Assembly (NCBI GenBank): GCA_965206125.1
Contig: CBDBIN010000046.1
Coordinates: forward strand, 434,001-498,000
From: CAXWPM01 sp965206125
GTDB taxonomy: Bacteria; Acidobacteriota; Terriglobia; 20CM-2-55-15
DNA length: 64,000 bases
Direction of reading: 5' to 3'
The position numbers and the translations under genes were made by a program. Position 1 is the first letter of the stretch. Every line of letters starts with the position of its first letter. This document shows, piece after piece, positions 47,084 through 57,000 of this stretch. A model generated the notes under the pieces. That model was not told the DNA's origin. It saw only the letters and a list, made by a program, of their open reading frames with translations, and searched no databases.

Positions 47084-48415
47084 ATGAGGTTTAAGGGCAC
47101 AACCGCTCTGTTCGTGGTGCTGGTGGTGCTGGCAGTGTGGGTCTACTTCACCGACATTCGCGGCCGGGAGCAACGGGAACAGGAGGCTGAACAGACTGCC
47201 TTGGCGCTTCCGGTCGATGACGAGGCCATTGCCGAAATCCGAATCGAATACCCGGACCGCACCATCGTCGGGGCAAGATCCGAGGATGGCGTCTGGACGT
47301 TTGTCACACCGGAAGGGTTTGAAGCGGACCAGGGCGAGTGGGACCTCCTGGCCTCGAACATCCCGCGGATCGAACGCGACGAAACGCTCACGACGGAGGC
47401 CGGCGAGCTCGAACGCTACGGCCTGGAGAATCCCGCCCTTCGCGTCACCGTCGGAATGACGGACGGCACGACCCACCAGGTACTCTTCGGCGCCCAAAAT
47501 CCGCGGAACATCTATAACTACGCGAAGCTCGCCTCGAGCGACGACGTGTTTTTCACGCCGAGTTCGTGGCTGCGGATCTTCAGCAAGGAAGCGGACGAAC
47601 TACGCGCCAAGACCGTTCTGCGATTCGAGCAGGACAACATCGACAGCATCGTCGTCGAAGGCGCCACTCGTCTGGTTTTCCAGAAGACGGATGGGGAGTG
47701 GACTATCGAGGCCCCCCTCGTCGCTGCGGCCGACCAGAGCGAGGTCAGTACGTTCCTCGGCTCCATCGCTTTCGCGCGAGCGACGGGTTTTGCAGATTCC
47801 GAAGTCGAGAATGGGTTGGACCCACCCCAGTTTCGGATTGCGTTACACGACGCGGCCGAAGATGTCGACCATGTGCTTCTCGTGGGATTGCAAACCGAGG
47901 AGAATGGCGGAGACTACTACGTCAGGGACCTGATGCGAGTTCCTGTCTTCGTCGTGAACGACGAAATCGTCACGAAGCTTCGGCGCCCGCTATTCGACTG
48001 GCGTGACAAGACGATCGCCAGCTTCGACCGCGAGGCCGTGACCGAGATCGAACTCGAGCGCGGGGAAGACCGGCTTGTGATCGAACGGTCCGGCGACGAT
48101 TGGGTGTTCGCCGATGGACGCGCCGCAAACCGCAGCGCAGTGTCGGGAATGCTGAACGCGATCGAGTTCGAACGGGCCAGCGCCATCGTCGATTCTTCCG
48201 GATCCCTGGGGAGCTTCGGTCTTGAGAGCCCGCCGCTCGAAGTGACTTTCCGGAGCGGCTCCGCCGACGTGTTGAGGTTTGCCTTCGGGTCCGACGTCGG
48301 CGAAGACGACATCTATTGGAAGTCTCCTGATGAGCCGGCCGTGAAAACTGTGTCGAAAGACGTCTTCGACCGTTTTGACGTCACAATGGAAGACCTCATC
48401 GACCCGGGAATCTGA
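47084..48415 (+). CDS. DUF4340 domain protein of the ABC-exporter operon
   Basis: A 443-residue protein with one N-terminal helix (TTALFVVLVVLAVWVYFTDI) and a long extracytoplasmic part. Repeated units with IAEIRIEYPDRTIVGARSED, WTFVTPEGFEAD, ELERYGLENPALRVTVG and VEGATRLVFQKTDGEWTIEAP are the DUF4340 pattern (two to three copies; a later one at ~315-400 with LERGEDRLVIERSGDDWVF). Such proteins almost always follow a GldG-like gene, as here, and probably form the periplasmic part of the exporter. Its mRNA follows the large inverted repeat at 46875-47072. The stop overlaps the next start (TGATG). Confidence 0.88.
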   Translation: MRFKGTTALFVVLVVLAVWVYFTDIRGREQREQEAEQTALALPVDDEAIAEIRIEYPDRTIVGARSEDGVWTFVTPEGFEADQGEWDLLASNIPRIERDETLTTEAGELERYGLENPALRVTVGMTDGTTHQVLFGAQNPRNIYNYAKLASSDDVFFTPSSWLRIFSKEADELRAKTVLRFEQDNIDSIVVEGATRLVFQKTDGEWTIEAPLVAAADQSEVSTFLGSIAFARATGFADSEVENGLDPPQFRIALHDAAEDVDHVLLVGLQTEENGGDYYVRDLMRVPVFVVNDEIVTKLRRPLFDWRDKTIASFDREAVTEIELERGEDRLVIERSGDDWVFADGRAANRSAVSGMLNAIEFERASAIVDSSGSLGSFGLESPPLEVTFRSGSADVLRFAFGSDVGEDDIYWKSPDEPAVKTVSKDVFDRFDVTMEDLIDPGI

Positions 48416-48942
48416 TGCGGATCGACGACGAACCCTCCATCGGCCTCGTTCTCGGTTCCGTCGTGTCGAGCGCCGCCGATGGCGTCCGCCGCAACAAGAT
48501 CTCCTCCGCCTTGTCGCTGCTGGCGTTGCTCATCGTCATTCCTCTCGCCCTCGGCAGTCGGTACGACGAGCGACCGCGATACCGCCGCTTCATCCTGCCC
48601 GAGATCGAACGGCTCGAGGGCCTGTATCTGGCGGCGCTCGACCGGTCCGCCGATGGTCCTACCGACACCTGGCGGCTGTACCACTTTATCGACGCGCACC
48701 GGAAATCATTGGATGTGCTCGATTACCTTCGATCTCGGAGAACCGTGACGTCTGATGGGACACGGGCCCATGGAGAGTTGATCCGCTACTACGAACTAAT
48801 AGACGAGCACTTCGCAATCTTGCGGACCCGGATGAGCGTCCATCCGGATACCGACTATCTTGAGCGATGGGATGAAGTGGTGTCCGGCCTCGGTCCCATT
48901 TACAGGGTCTGGGCGGACTGGGTGGGTGCTCCTACACCGTAA
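48415..48942 (+). CDS. Small membrane protein of unknown function closing the Gld-type operon
   Basis: A 175-residue protein starting within the stop codon of the DUF4340 gene (TGATG, 48413-48417), so it is translationally coupled. One hydrophobic helix (ISSALSLLALLIVIPLALGS, ~29-48) is followed by a mostly helical, charged domain rich in Arg and Tyr (RYRRFILPEIERLEGLYLAAL, LIRYYELIDEHFAILRTRM). I do not recognise a family. Position suggests an accessory of the ABC exporter, with the soluble domain probably outside the cytoplasm. Confidence 0.65.
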   Translation: MRIDDEPSIGLVLGSVVSSAADGVRRNKISSALSLLALLIVIPLALGSRYDERPRYRRFILPEIERLEGLYLAALDRSADGPTDTWRLYHFIDAHRKSLDVLDYLRSRRTVTSDGTRAHGELIRYYELIDEHFAILRTRMSVHPDTDYLERWDEVVSGLGPIYRVWADWVGAPTP

Positions 48943-49066
48943 TCGTTAGATCTGCAGCCATCATACTATTAGATATTCTAATGTGTGGCCGCTTGTTTCG
49001 ATGGAAAGCCCTGCCGCATGTGGTCTATACCAAGGATTTTCGAGAGGTCTTCCAACCCCATCTACC

Positions 49067-49094
49067 TTGACAGCGCACATCTATATAGAATACT
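49067..49094 (+). promoter_or_regulatory. Putative sigma-70 promoter for TonB receptor 1
   Basis: TTGACA (49067-49072) and AATACT (49089-49094) with a 16-base spacer lie in an AT-rich part of the 371-base gap after the ABC operon. Transcription from here would give a leader of about 210 bases before the receptor start at 49314. Apart from this the gap shows no gene or recognised RNA. Confidence 0.4.
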
Positions 49095-49313
49095 TTGCAT
49101 GCACAATAAATAATCTGTCCATACAAGGTGTGGGCAGGTACGCCTGTATTGACGCGAATCCACGTTTGACCGCACGGTCGACTTGTGGATGTGGGTGCGT
49201 CATGTCGGGCCCATTTTTCGTGACTTGGAGGGGCTTCTGTGCCGGATGGACGGGCCGAAGCGGCGCAACCGAGGCATGAAGTCGTTTCACGTCAAGCGTG
49301 GAGGTAAGAACGA

Positions 49314-52300
49314 ATGAATTCGATAACAGGCCATTGCAGATGGCTGGCGGGGGTCTTAGCGATCGTGGCGCTTGTCGCGATGCAGCCTACCGCTTTTGCC
49401 CAAGGGTTCACGGCGGTAACGGGTTCGGTTAGCGATCCGACCGGTGCCGTGATTCCGGGTGTCGAGGTGTCGGTGACCAACACCGCTACCGGGGCGTCCC
49501 GACTGGTCATCACGAACGAAACCGGTACGTACTCGGTGACGCAGTTGCCGCCGGGAACCTATGACATCAGCGCGACACTTCCGGGGTTCCGGACGCAACT
49601 GATGAGCGGCGTCGCGCTGCCGGTCGGCGAAACGGTGATTGCGAACCTGGCGCTGGAAGTCGGTGAGATCACCGATGTCGTCGATGTGATTGCCAGCGTC
49701 GAGACCGTGAACACGGTCGACGCAAAACTGGGAGTCGGTTTCGACGCGCAGAAGATCATCGACCTGCCGCTGAATGCCCGGAACATTGTAGGCCTGCTGG
49801 GCCTGCAGTCGGGCGTGAGCGAGCAGGGACAGGTCAACGGCGCCCGAAACGACCAGCAGAATATCGTCCTGGACGGTATCAACATCAACCGCCAGGAAGC
49901 CGGCTCCGCGTTCACAGGCGCGATCCCGACGACGTTGGATTCGGTTCAGGAGTTCCTGGTACAGACCGCAGGGTCGGGCACGGCCAGCCGTGGAAGCGGC
50001 GGACAGGTGCAGATGGTGACCCGGAGCGGCTCGAACCAGTGGCACGGGTCGGTCTACGAGTTCTACCGGTCGACGGGAACTTCGGCGACCAACTACTTCC
50101 TGAGCGGAGAAGCCGAAGGCAACCCGACGCGGCTGATCCGGCACCTGCCGGGTGGCTCGGTCGGCGGACCCATCCTGAGCGACAAGCTGTTTTTCTTCGG
50201 GGCCTACGAGCGGCAGACCGACCGGAGCGCGCAGATCGCGACGCGGACGGTACCGACGCCCGAGTTCCTGGACGGCAACCTTCGCTACGAGCGGAGCGAC
50301 GGCAGCTTCGGCACGCTGACCACCGGCTGTGGCGGCATGCTGGAGAAATGGACTTTCATTCCCTGCGACGGCTGGAATCCGAACGTCATCGGAGGACCGG
50401 GCGCGCTGTACGAGGTATACCGGCCGTTCTCGAACGGGCAGGGCGGGTCGCTGTCGCCTGGCGCGGACAACGGTGCGAACCAGCTGAGGTACCGCTTCCA
50501 GTCGCCGTTCGTGCGGAATCGGAACGTCTACATCAGCCGGATCGACCTCAACCTGAACGCGAACCATACGTTCTACTGGCGCGGGAACCTGAACGACGAC
50601 GTCCGGACGCAGGGTTCGGAAAGTTTCCCCGGCGCAGACAATGCGCGCGAACGTCTGGACAACAGCAAGGGGTTTGCCGGAAGCTGGAACTGGGTGATCT
50701 CCCCGTTCGTGAACAGCAACTTCACGGTGGGGCTGACGCGGGAATCCTGGGAGACGTCCGGCGTGGCGTTTCCGACGTGGAGTTACGGGTTCTACAGCCA
50801 GCCGTTTAACGATACCGGCGCGGCCCGTCAGGCGATCGACACCTGGAACATCGTCGAGAACTTGAGCTGGCAGACCGGAAACCACAATGTCCAGTTCGGA
50901 GCGAACGTCCGGTTCATGAACAACCATCGCGCGTCGTTCAGCGACGTCAACCCCGGAAGCTTCAGCGGGGGCGCGAACCTGACGGCGAACAACATCGGCG
51001 TGTCCGCAAGCCCGGGTTTCAACCGTGCGGTGGGGCAGGCGGAATTTGACCTCGCCGTGAGCCCGCATTCTGCGGGCGACGCGGTGATGGCCGCAACCGG
51101 GTCGGTTTCTCTGTTCTCTGAAGACGTCCAGTACGACGTGGATGGGAACGTTTTGGCGGCGGGCAGTCCCTTCGAACGGACGTTCCGGATCCAGGAGTAT
51201 GACTTCTTCCTCCAGGACACCTGGCGCGCGACTCCGAATCTGACCGTAACGATGGGCGTGAACTACAGCGTCCAGACACCGCCGTACGAGGCGAACGGCC
51301 TGCAGGTCAACTGGGTGCAGCACCTCGGCAACCGGTTGGCGACGCAGGCGGGGACCACCAAGACGGTCACCGAGCTGCCCTACTTCACGACGCAGGCGTC
51401 CGGACGGGCGAACAACGTGCCGGACTACTACTCCGCGGACGTGAACAACTTTGCGCCCCGGGTGGCCTTCGCCTGGACGCCGCAGGGCGACTTCTGGAAC
51501 GTCGGGGGACCGACCGTTCTTCGCGGCGGCTATACGATGACCTACGACGGTATCGGACGCCGCTTTGCCCGCGACGCGTCCCGACTCGGCTCGTTCGGTC
51601 TCAAAACCCGGTTCGGGACGCCGGGGTTCTCGTATTCGATCGACGATCTGGACGGTGCCCCCAGAGCGCCCCGGATCGGCTTGCCCTACGACGGCAAGCC
51701 TGCCGGCGAAGGCCTGCTGCCGCGCGGATTCTTCCCGACGCAGGGCGACATCGTCTCGAACATTGTCCCGATCGGAAGCGGCGGCGCCGGCGGTGTCTCG
51801 AGCAGCGGTATCGACTCGGGTATATTCGCCCCGACCAACCACCTGTTCAACCTGACCGGGTCGAAAGAGCTGCCCGGCGGCTGGGTTGTCGAGCTGTCCT
51901 ACGTGGGGCGGTTCGCGCGCAACTTGCTGGGTCAGGCCGATATCGCGAGCCCCGTGAACGTGATCGATCCGATCAGCGGGATGAGCTACTACGACGCGAT
52001 CAAGATCATGTACGAGCGGGATGAGTTCGGCGAAACGCCGATCGACGATATTCAGCCGATCGCGTGGTTCGAAAATGTATACGCGGCGGCGATTCCGGTC
52101 GCGGAGCAGCGTCTCGGAAGGGAAGCTGACGGGTCGCGTTGTCGGGCGGGTCGTTCGGGTTGTGATTTCCCGTTCGGTGCAACGAGCGCAACGCAGGCGT
52201 TCTACGCGCTGCTGCACAAGTCCCGGGCTCCTGGAGCGAACACTTCTGCCAGCCTCGTGGACGAGATCCAGGGTATCGAGCGGCGCCAGGGGGCGATCCT

Positions 52301-53144
52301 CTTGTCGCCCCAGGTGCAGTACTTCGGTCTGTTCACGAACCTGAGCATGTCTAACTACAACTCGGGTCAGTTGACCCTCCGGAAGCGGTTCGATCAGTTC
52401 AGCGTGACGATGAACTACACGTTCTCGAAATCGATGGATCTGACTTCGGCCGCTGAAGCCGACGGCAACCGCGCCAACGGTTCCACGAATGCCGGCTCCG
52501 TTGAAGATCCGTACTTCCCGGAGAAGAACTACGGGATTTCGGACTTCAACCAGACCCACCAGTTCAACGGCAATTTCCTGATCGACCTCCCGTTCGGTCA
52601 GGGCCAGGCGTTCGGGTCGAACATCTCGAGCGTTGCGAACCACATTATCGGTGGGTGGCAATTCGCGGGAATCGTGCAAGCCAACAGCGGGCGTCCGTGG
52701 CAGTTCACGGCATCGAGCCGGTACAACCATCACTACTTCGGCCGGACGATTCCGCACATGATCAAGGAGCTCGATTTCTGTGTCTGCAAGGAAGGCGGCA
52801 AGGTGTACATGGTGGGGCCGGACAAGCAGACTCGGATCGACGTGACCAACGGTTCGGAGTACTTCATCGGTGCATATCCTGGCGGCGGGATCGTCCGCAA
52901 CCAGGGACAGGGACCGTCGTTCTTCAACGTCGACCTGTCGGTGACGAAGAACTTCTCGATCACCGAGAGCATTCGGGCACGTTTCCGGGCGGAGGCTTTC
53001 AACGCTCTGAACCACCCGAACTTCTCGATCCCGTCCGCACGCAGCGGGCGCAGCATCGACCGCCACAGCGGCGGGTTGGGTGAAGTGACGTCGACTCGCG
53101 GAACTGAGCGAGTCATGCAGTTCAGCTTCCGGCTGGAGTGGTAA
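49314..53144 (+). CDS. TonB-dependent receptor with carboxypeptidase-regulatory-like N-terminus (Oar-like), paralogue 1
   Basis: A 1,276-residue outer-membrane receptor. Signal peptide to ~29 (LVAMQPTAFAQ). Residues ~30-115 are a carboxypeptidase-regulatory-like domain (VTGSVSDPTGAVIPGVEVSV, TGTYSVTQLPPGTYDISATL). The plug (~120-250) has LPLNARNIVGLLGLQSGV and NGARNDQQNIVLDGININ. The beta-barrel continues to the C-terminus, which ends FSFRLEW, a final strand with terminal aromatic residue as required by the Bam machinery. GGAGGT eight bases upstream supports the start. It should import a large ligand across the outer membrane with TonB energy; Oar-like proteins are expanded in Acidobacteria and their ligands are mostly unknown. 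A strong terminator follows. Confidence 0.93.
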   Translation: MNSITGHCRWLAGVLAIVALVAMQPTAFAQGFTAVTGSVSDPTGAVIPGVEVSVTNTATGASRLVITNETGTYSVTQLPPGTYDISATLPGFRTQLMSGVALPVGETVIANLALEVGEITDVVDVIASVETVNTVDAKLGVGFDAQKIIDLPLNARNIVGLLGLQSGVSEQGQVNGARNDQQNIVLDGININRQEAGSAFTGAIPTTLDSVQEFLVQTAGSGTASRGSGGQVQMVTRSGSNQWHGSVYEFYRSTGTSATNYFLSGEAEGNPTRLIRHLPGGSVGGPILSDKLFFFGAYERQTDRSAQIATRTVPTPEFLDGNLRYERSDGSFGTLTTGCGGMLEKWTFIPCDGWNPNVIGGPGALYEVYRPFSNGQGGSLSPGADNGANQLRYRFQSPFVRNRNVYISRIDLNLNANHTFYWRGNLNDDVRTQGSESFPGADNARERLDNSKGFAGSWNWVISPFVNSNFTVGLTRESWETSGVAFPTWSYGFYSQPFNDTGAARQAIDTWNIVENLSWQTGNHNVQFGANVRFMNNHRASFSDVNPGSFSGGANLTANNIGVSASPGFNRAVGQAEFDLAVSPHSAGDAVMAATGSVSLFSEDVQYDVDGNVLAAGSPFERTFRIQEYDFFLQDTWRATPNLTVTMGVNYSVQTPPYEANGLQVNWVQHLGNRLATQAGTTKTVTELPYFTTQASGRANNVPDYYSADVNNFAPRVAFAWTPQGDFWNVGGPTVLRGGYTMTYDGIGRRFARDASRLGSFGLKTRFGTPGFSYSIDDLDGAPRAPRIGLPYDGKPAGEGLLPRGFFPTQGDIVSNIVPIGSGGAGGVSSSGIDSGIFAPTNHLFNLTGSKELPGGWVVELSYVGRFARNLLGQADIASPVNVIDPISGMSYYDAIKIMYERDEFGETPIDDIQPIAWFENVYAAAIPVAEQRLGREADGSRCRAGRSGCDFPFGATSATQAFYALLHKSRAPGANTSASLVDEIQGIERRQGAILLSPQVQYFGLFTNLSMSNYNSGQLTLRKRFDQFSVTMNYTFSKSMDLTSAAEADGNRANGSTNAGSVEDPYFPEKNYGISDFNQTHQFNGNFLIDLPFGQGQAFGSNISSVANHIIGGWQFAGIVQANSGRPWQFTASSRYNHHYFGRTIPHMIKELDFCVCKEGGKVYMVGPDKQTRIDVTNGSEYFIGAYPGGGIVRNQGQGPSFFNVDLSVTKNFSITESIRARFRAEAFNALNHPNFSIPSARSGRSIDRHSGGLGEVTSTRGTERVMQFSFRLEW

Positions 53145-53174
53145 GCCGGCAGTAGATCGACTTTCGATCGAGAG

Positions 53175-53205
53175 AGAGCGGAGGCTTCGGCCTCCGCTCT
53201 TTTTT
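53175..53205 (+). terminator. Intrinsic terminator after TonB receptor 1
   Basis: AGAGCGGAGGC-TTCG-GCCTCCGCTCT followed by a run of six T (53200-53205). The UUCG tetraloop and 11-pair stem make it strong. The same hairpin, slightly shorter, follows receptor 2. Confidence 0.93.
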
Positions 53206-53231
53206 GTCTGCCCCGCGCGCGCCCGTCCGCA

Positions 53232-53478
53232 CAGAACCGCGAGCGGTAGCGACCGGGTAAATCCCCATCCGAACAGAACCGAGAGCGGTAGCGACCGGGT
53301 AATCCCCATCCGAACAGAACCGCGAGCGGTAGCGACCGGGTAAATCCCCATCCGAACAGAACCGCGAGCGGTAGCGACCGGGTAAATCCCCATCCGAACA
53401 GAACCGCGAGCGGTAGCGACCGGGTAAATCCCCGTCCGAACAGAACCGCGAGCGGTAGCGACCGGGTAAATCCCCACT
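53232..53478. repeat. Six tandem copies of a 42-bp repeat
   Basis: Units start at 53232, 53274, 53315, 53357, 53399 and 53441; five are spaced 42 bases and one 41. Each reads CAGAACCGCGAGCGGTAGCG then ACCGGGTAAATCCCCATCCGAA, and contains short palindromes (ACCGC-GAG-CGGT, CGGT-AGCG-ACCG). On the minus strand 42 bases equal 14 codons, giving a periodic peptide GIYPVATARGSVRM, open across most units; the 41-base unit breaks that frame. A decayed inverted copy (GTCGCTACCGCTCTGGG) lies near 53643-53660. Confidence 0.88.
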
Positions 53479-53528
53479 CCAGCGCCGAGCAGTTCGCGTC
53501 TCCGCTTACAGTTCGCATCTCCGTCTTA

Positions 53529-53622
53529 AACACGAAGGCCACGAAGGTCCACGGAGGCCGCGAAGGCTTTGTGATTTCATTTCTTCTTCGTGTCTCTACT
53601 CTTCCTTCGTGCCTTCGTGTTG
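53529..53622. repeat. Inverted repeat built of ACACGAAGG words
   Basis: AACACGAAGGCCACGAAGG on the left pairs with CCTTCGTGCCTTCGTGTT on the right around a T-rich centre (TTTCATTTCTTCTTCGTG). Same style as the repeats at 46875 and 41722 with a different word. Between here and 54077 I see no gene; only a 25-codon frame at 53904-53981 with no support. Confidence 0.7.
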
Positions 53623-54077
53623 AAACCCGGACCGGCGACCCCGTCGCTACCGCTCTGGGCTCCGTTAGGCACACAATCACAATGCAGATCGTATAAGTGT
53701 CGTCGACCTCCCGTTTGTCAGACAAATTTTATGGGTTTTGGTATTCGCCCCTCCCCTCGCCCTCGTAATCGCAACATTTTGTTGTTCTAACGACTTGGGC
53801 ATCCGATGTGCAACTCCAAGGTGGGGTGAAGTTTGAACACCGTCCCGGGTGTACAGCCCGCCACCTCAGATGTGAGACCAGGTTGCGGGTCCGGACGGGC
53901 ACGATGAGTGACACGATGAGTGCCATGGTGGAGCACTATCTGGCCTATGGCCGGTTCCGGCCTCAGGTTGATCACGTCTGAATACCCTACGCGCCCCAGA
54001 CCAAATGTATAGCCGCTACCGGAGTGTCTTCGGAGTGGATGGGTGAACTGTTTCCACCGACGGGAGAGTAAAGTTCA

Positions 54078-57000
54078 ATGTTCTTTTTCAACACTCGCGT
54101 AGCGCGGATCCTTTCATGGACCGTGGTTGCGCTGGTCGTCGTGGCGCTGGGGTCGTCACCGGCCTTTTCCCAGGGATTCACGGCCGTCACCGGTGTCGTG
54201 AACGATCCGACCGGCGCCGTGATTCCGGGCGTCGAGGTCACGGTGACCAACGCCGCCACGGGAGCGACCCGCCTGGTCGTCACGAACGAGACCGGCACCT
54301 ATTTCGTCAGCCAGCTTCCGCCGGGAACCTACGACGTAAGTGCGTCGCTGCCCGGGTTCCGGACGCGCCTGATGAGCGGCGTCTCGCTGCCGATCGGGGA
54401 GACTGTTATCGTCAACCTGGCACTCGAAGTCGGTGCGGTCACCGACGTCGTCGATGTCATCGCCAGCGTCGATGCTGTCAACACGGTCGATGCTAAGCTC
54501 GGCGTCGGGTTCGACACTCGTAAGATTATCGACCTGCCGTTGAACGCGCGGAACATCGTGGGCCTGCTGGGCTTACAAGCGGGCGTGCAGGTCTCCGATC
54601 AGACCGGCGACGAGTTCAGCAGGGACGACGGCGGCCAGGTCAACGGCGCGCGGAACGACCAGCAGAATATCGTGCTGGACGGCGTGAACATCAACCGCCA
54701 GGAAGCCGGGTCGTCGCTCGAAGGCGCGTTGCCGACGACGCTCGATTCCATCCAGGAGTTCATCGTTCAGACCGCCGGAGGTGGAGGCCAGGCCGCGCGC
54801 GGCAGCGGCGGGCAGGTGCAGCTCGTCACGAAGGGCGGGAGCAACCAGTGGCATGGTTCGTTGTACGAGTTCTACCGATCGACGGGGACCTCCGCGCGAA
54901 ACTACTTTGCGTCGGAGCCGGACCGGCTGATCCGGCATCTGCCAGGCGGCTCGGTCGGCGGGCCGGTCCTTAGCGACAAGCTGTTCTTCTTCGGCGCCTA
55001 CGAGCGGCAGACCGATCGCAGCTCGATCCTTGCCACGCAAAACGTGCCAACTCCGGAATTCCTCGACGGCATCATCCGGTACGAGCGTGACGACGGATCG
55101 TTCGGGGTTCTGACCGACGGTTGCGGCGGCCAACTTGAACGCTGGACGCTGATCGATTGCGATACCTGGAACCCGAACCTGATCGGCTCCCACTTCGAAC
55201 TGTACCGGCCGTTCTCGACCGATGCGGCTCGCACGACTGCGGGGGCGGATGCCGGGGCCAACACGCTGAGGTACCGGTTTCAGTCGCCGTTCGTCCGAAA
55301 CCGCAACGTGTATGTGTCGCGGATGGACTTCACGGCGAACGATGACCACACGTTCTTCTGGCGCGGGACGCTCAACGACGATGTCCGGACCCTCGGTAGC
55401 GAAAGCTTTCCGGGCTTCGAGGATTCGCGCGAGCGGCTGAACAACAGCAAGGGCTTCGCCGCGAACTGGAACTGGGTTGTGTCGCCGAGGGTCAACAACA
55501 ACTTCACCGCGGGACTGACGCGTGAGGCGTTCGAGTCGACGGGCAACAATCGGTCGTTCTACAACGTGCCGCTCTTCAGCGAACCTTTCCAGGATGACGG
55601 GGCCGTGCGGCAGGCGATCGACACCTGGAACCTCGTCGAGAACCTGAGCTGGATCAACGGCGACCACAACATCCAGGTCGGCGGGAACTTCCGCTACATC
55701 ACGAACAACTTCAACTCGTTCGACCTGGTTGATCCTCCACAGTACGGTGGCGGCGCGAACCTCACCGGAAACGACGTCGGCGTGGAATCCAGTCCCGGTC
55801 TCTTGCGGGCGCTGGGAGCCGAGGAGTTTGCCCGTGTGCAGGATGCCGAAGCGATTGGAAACGCGGTCATGGCGGCCACCGGTTCGCTTTCGCGCTTTTC
55901 CGAGGATGTGCAGTTTGGCCTTGACGGCAATCAACTGGCACCAGGCAGCGCGTTTGCACGGAAGTTCCGGCTCCAGGAGTATGACTTCTACATCCAGGAC
56001 ACATGGCGAGCGACGCCAAACACGACCGTGACCTTCGGCGTGAACTATGCGTATCAGACGCCCCCGTACGAGGCGAACGGCGTCCAGTTGAACTGGAGCC
56101 AGGACCTGGGGCAGCGTTACCGGACGCAGATCGAAACAACGAAGACTGCCCTGGAGTTGCCCTTCTACACGGCGCAGCCGGCCGGTCGCGCCAACGATCT
56201 GCCCGACTACTACACGCCTGACACCAACAACTGGGCGCCGCGCGTCAGCGTGGCGTGGTCTCCCCAGGGAGACTGGGCGAACAAGGGTGGCCCGACGGTC
56301 ATCCGTGGCGGCTACACCATGACCTACGATTCGGTCGGCCGCCGATTTGCGCGCGACGCCGCCGAAAGCGGTTCGGTGGGACTCTTGAGCCAGTTCTCCG
56401 TTCCCGGCTTTACCTACTCGATCGATGGCCTTAACGACCTCGAACGAGCGCCGCGAGTCGGCGTGGGCGTATCGTTGCCGCGGGACTTCTTTCCCAGCCT
56501 GGGTGAGACACCCGACTTCACGTTGCCGATCACGGAATTTGGTATCGGCAGACTGTCGACGGCGGGTATCGATTCGGGAATCCATTCGCCGCAGAACCAT
56601 CTGATCAACTTCACGATGTCGAAGGAGCTTCCAGGGGGCTGGATCGTTGAAGCTTCCTACGTGGGCCGATTTGCCCGCGATCTGCTCGGCACGGTGGACA
56701 TCGCGAGTCCGGTGAACATTCTGGATCCGATCAGCGGCCAGACCTACTACGATGCGATCTCGACTCTCTATGAACTCTACGAGAACACGGGTGCTGCGAT
56801 CGCTGACGTCCAGCCGATTCCGTGGTTCGAGAACGTCTATTCCGATGTCCTCAACTACGTGAACACGGCCTCGAGGTTCGACAGCATCCGACCGGAAGGC
56901 GGTTTCGAGAGCGCCACTCAGGGTTTCTACGCCGTGATGCACCGGACGCGTGCCGCCGGGCCGAACTCCCGGGTCAGTCTCGTTGATCGACTCGTCGAGA

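Noticed and set aside
49356..53477. 1,373-codon minus-strand frame opposite TonB receptor 1, starting in the 42-bp repeats.
   Set aside because: The plus strand has a complete receptor with start, signal peptide and terminator. The minus frame is a compositional shadow extended by the repeats.
53232..53478. CRISPR array.
   Set aside because: The 42-bp units are contiguous, with no variable spacers, and no cas gene is present in the window.
53904..53981. 25-codon frame before TonB receptor 2.
   Set aside because: No ribosome binding site, no coupling to a gene and too short to judge.
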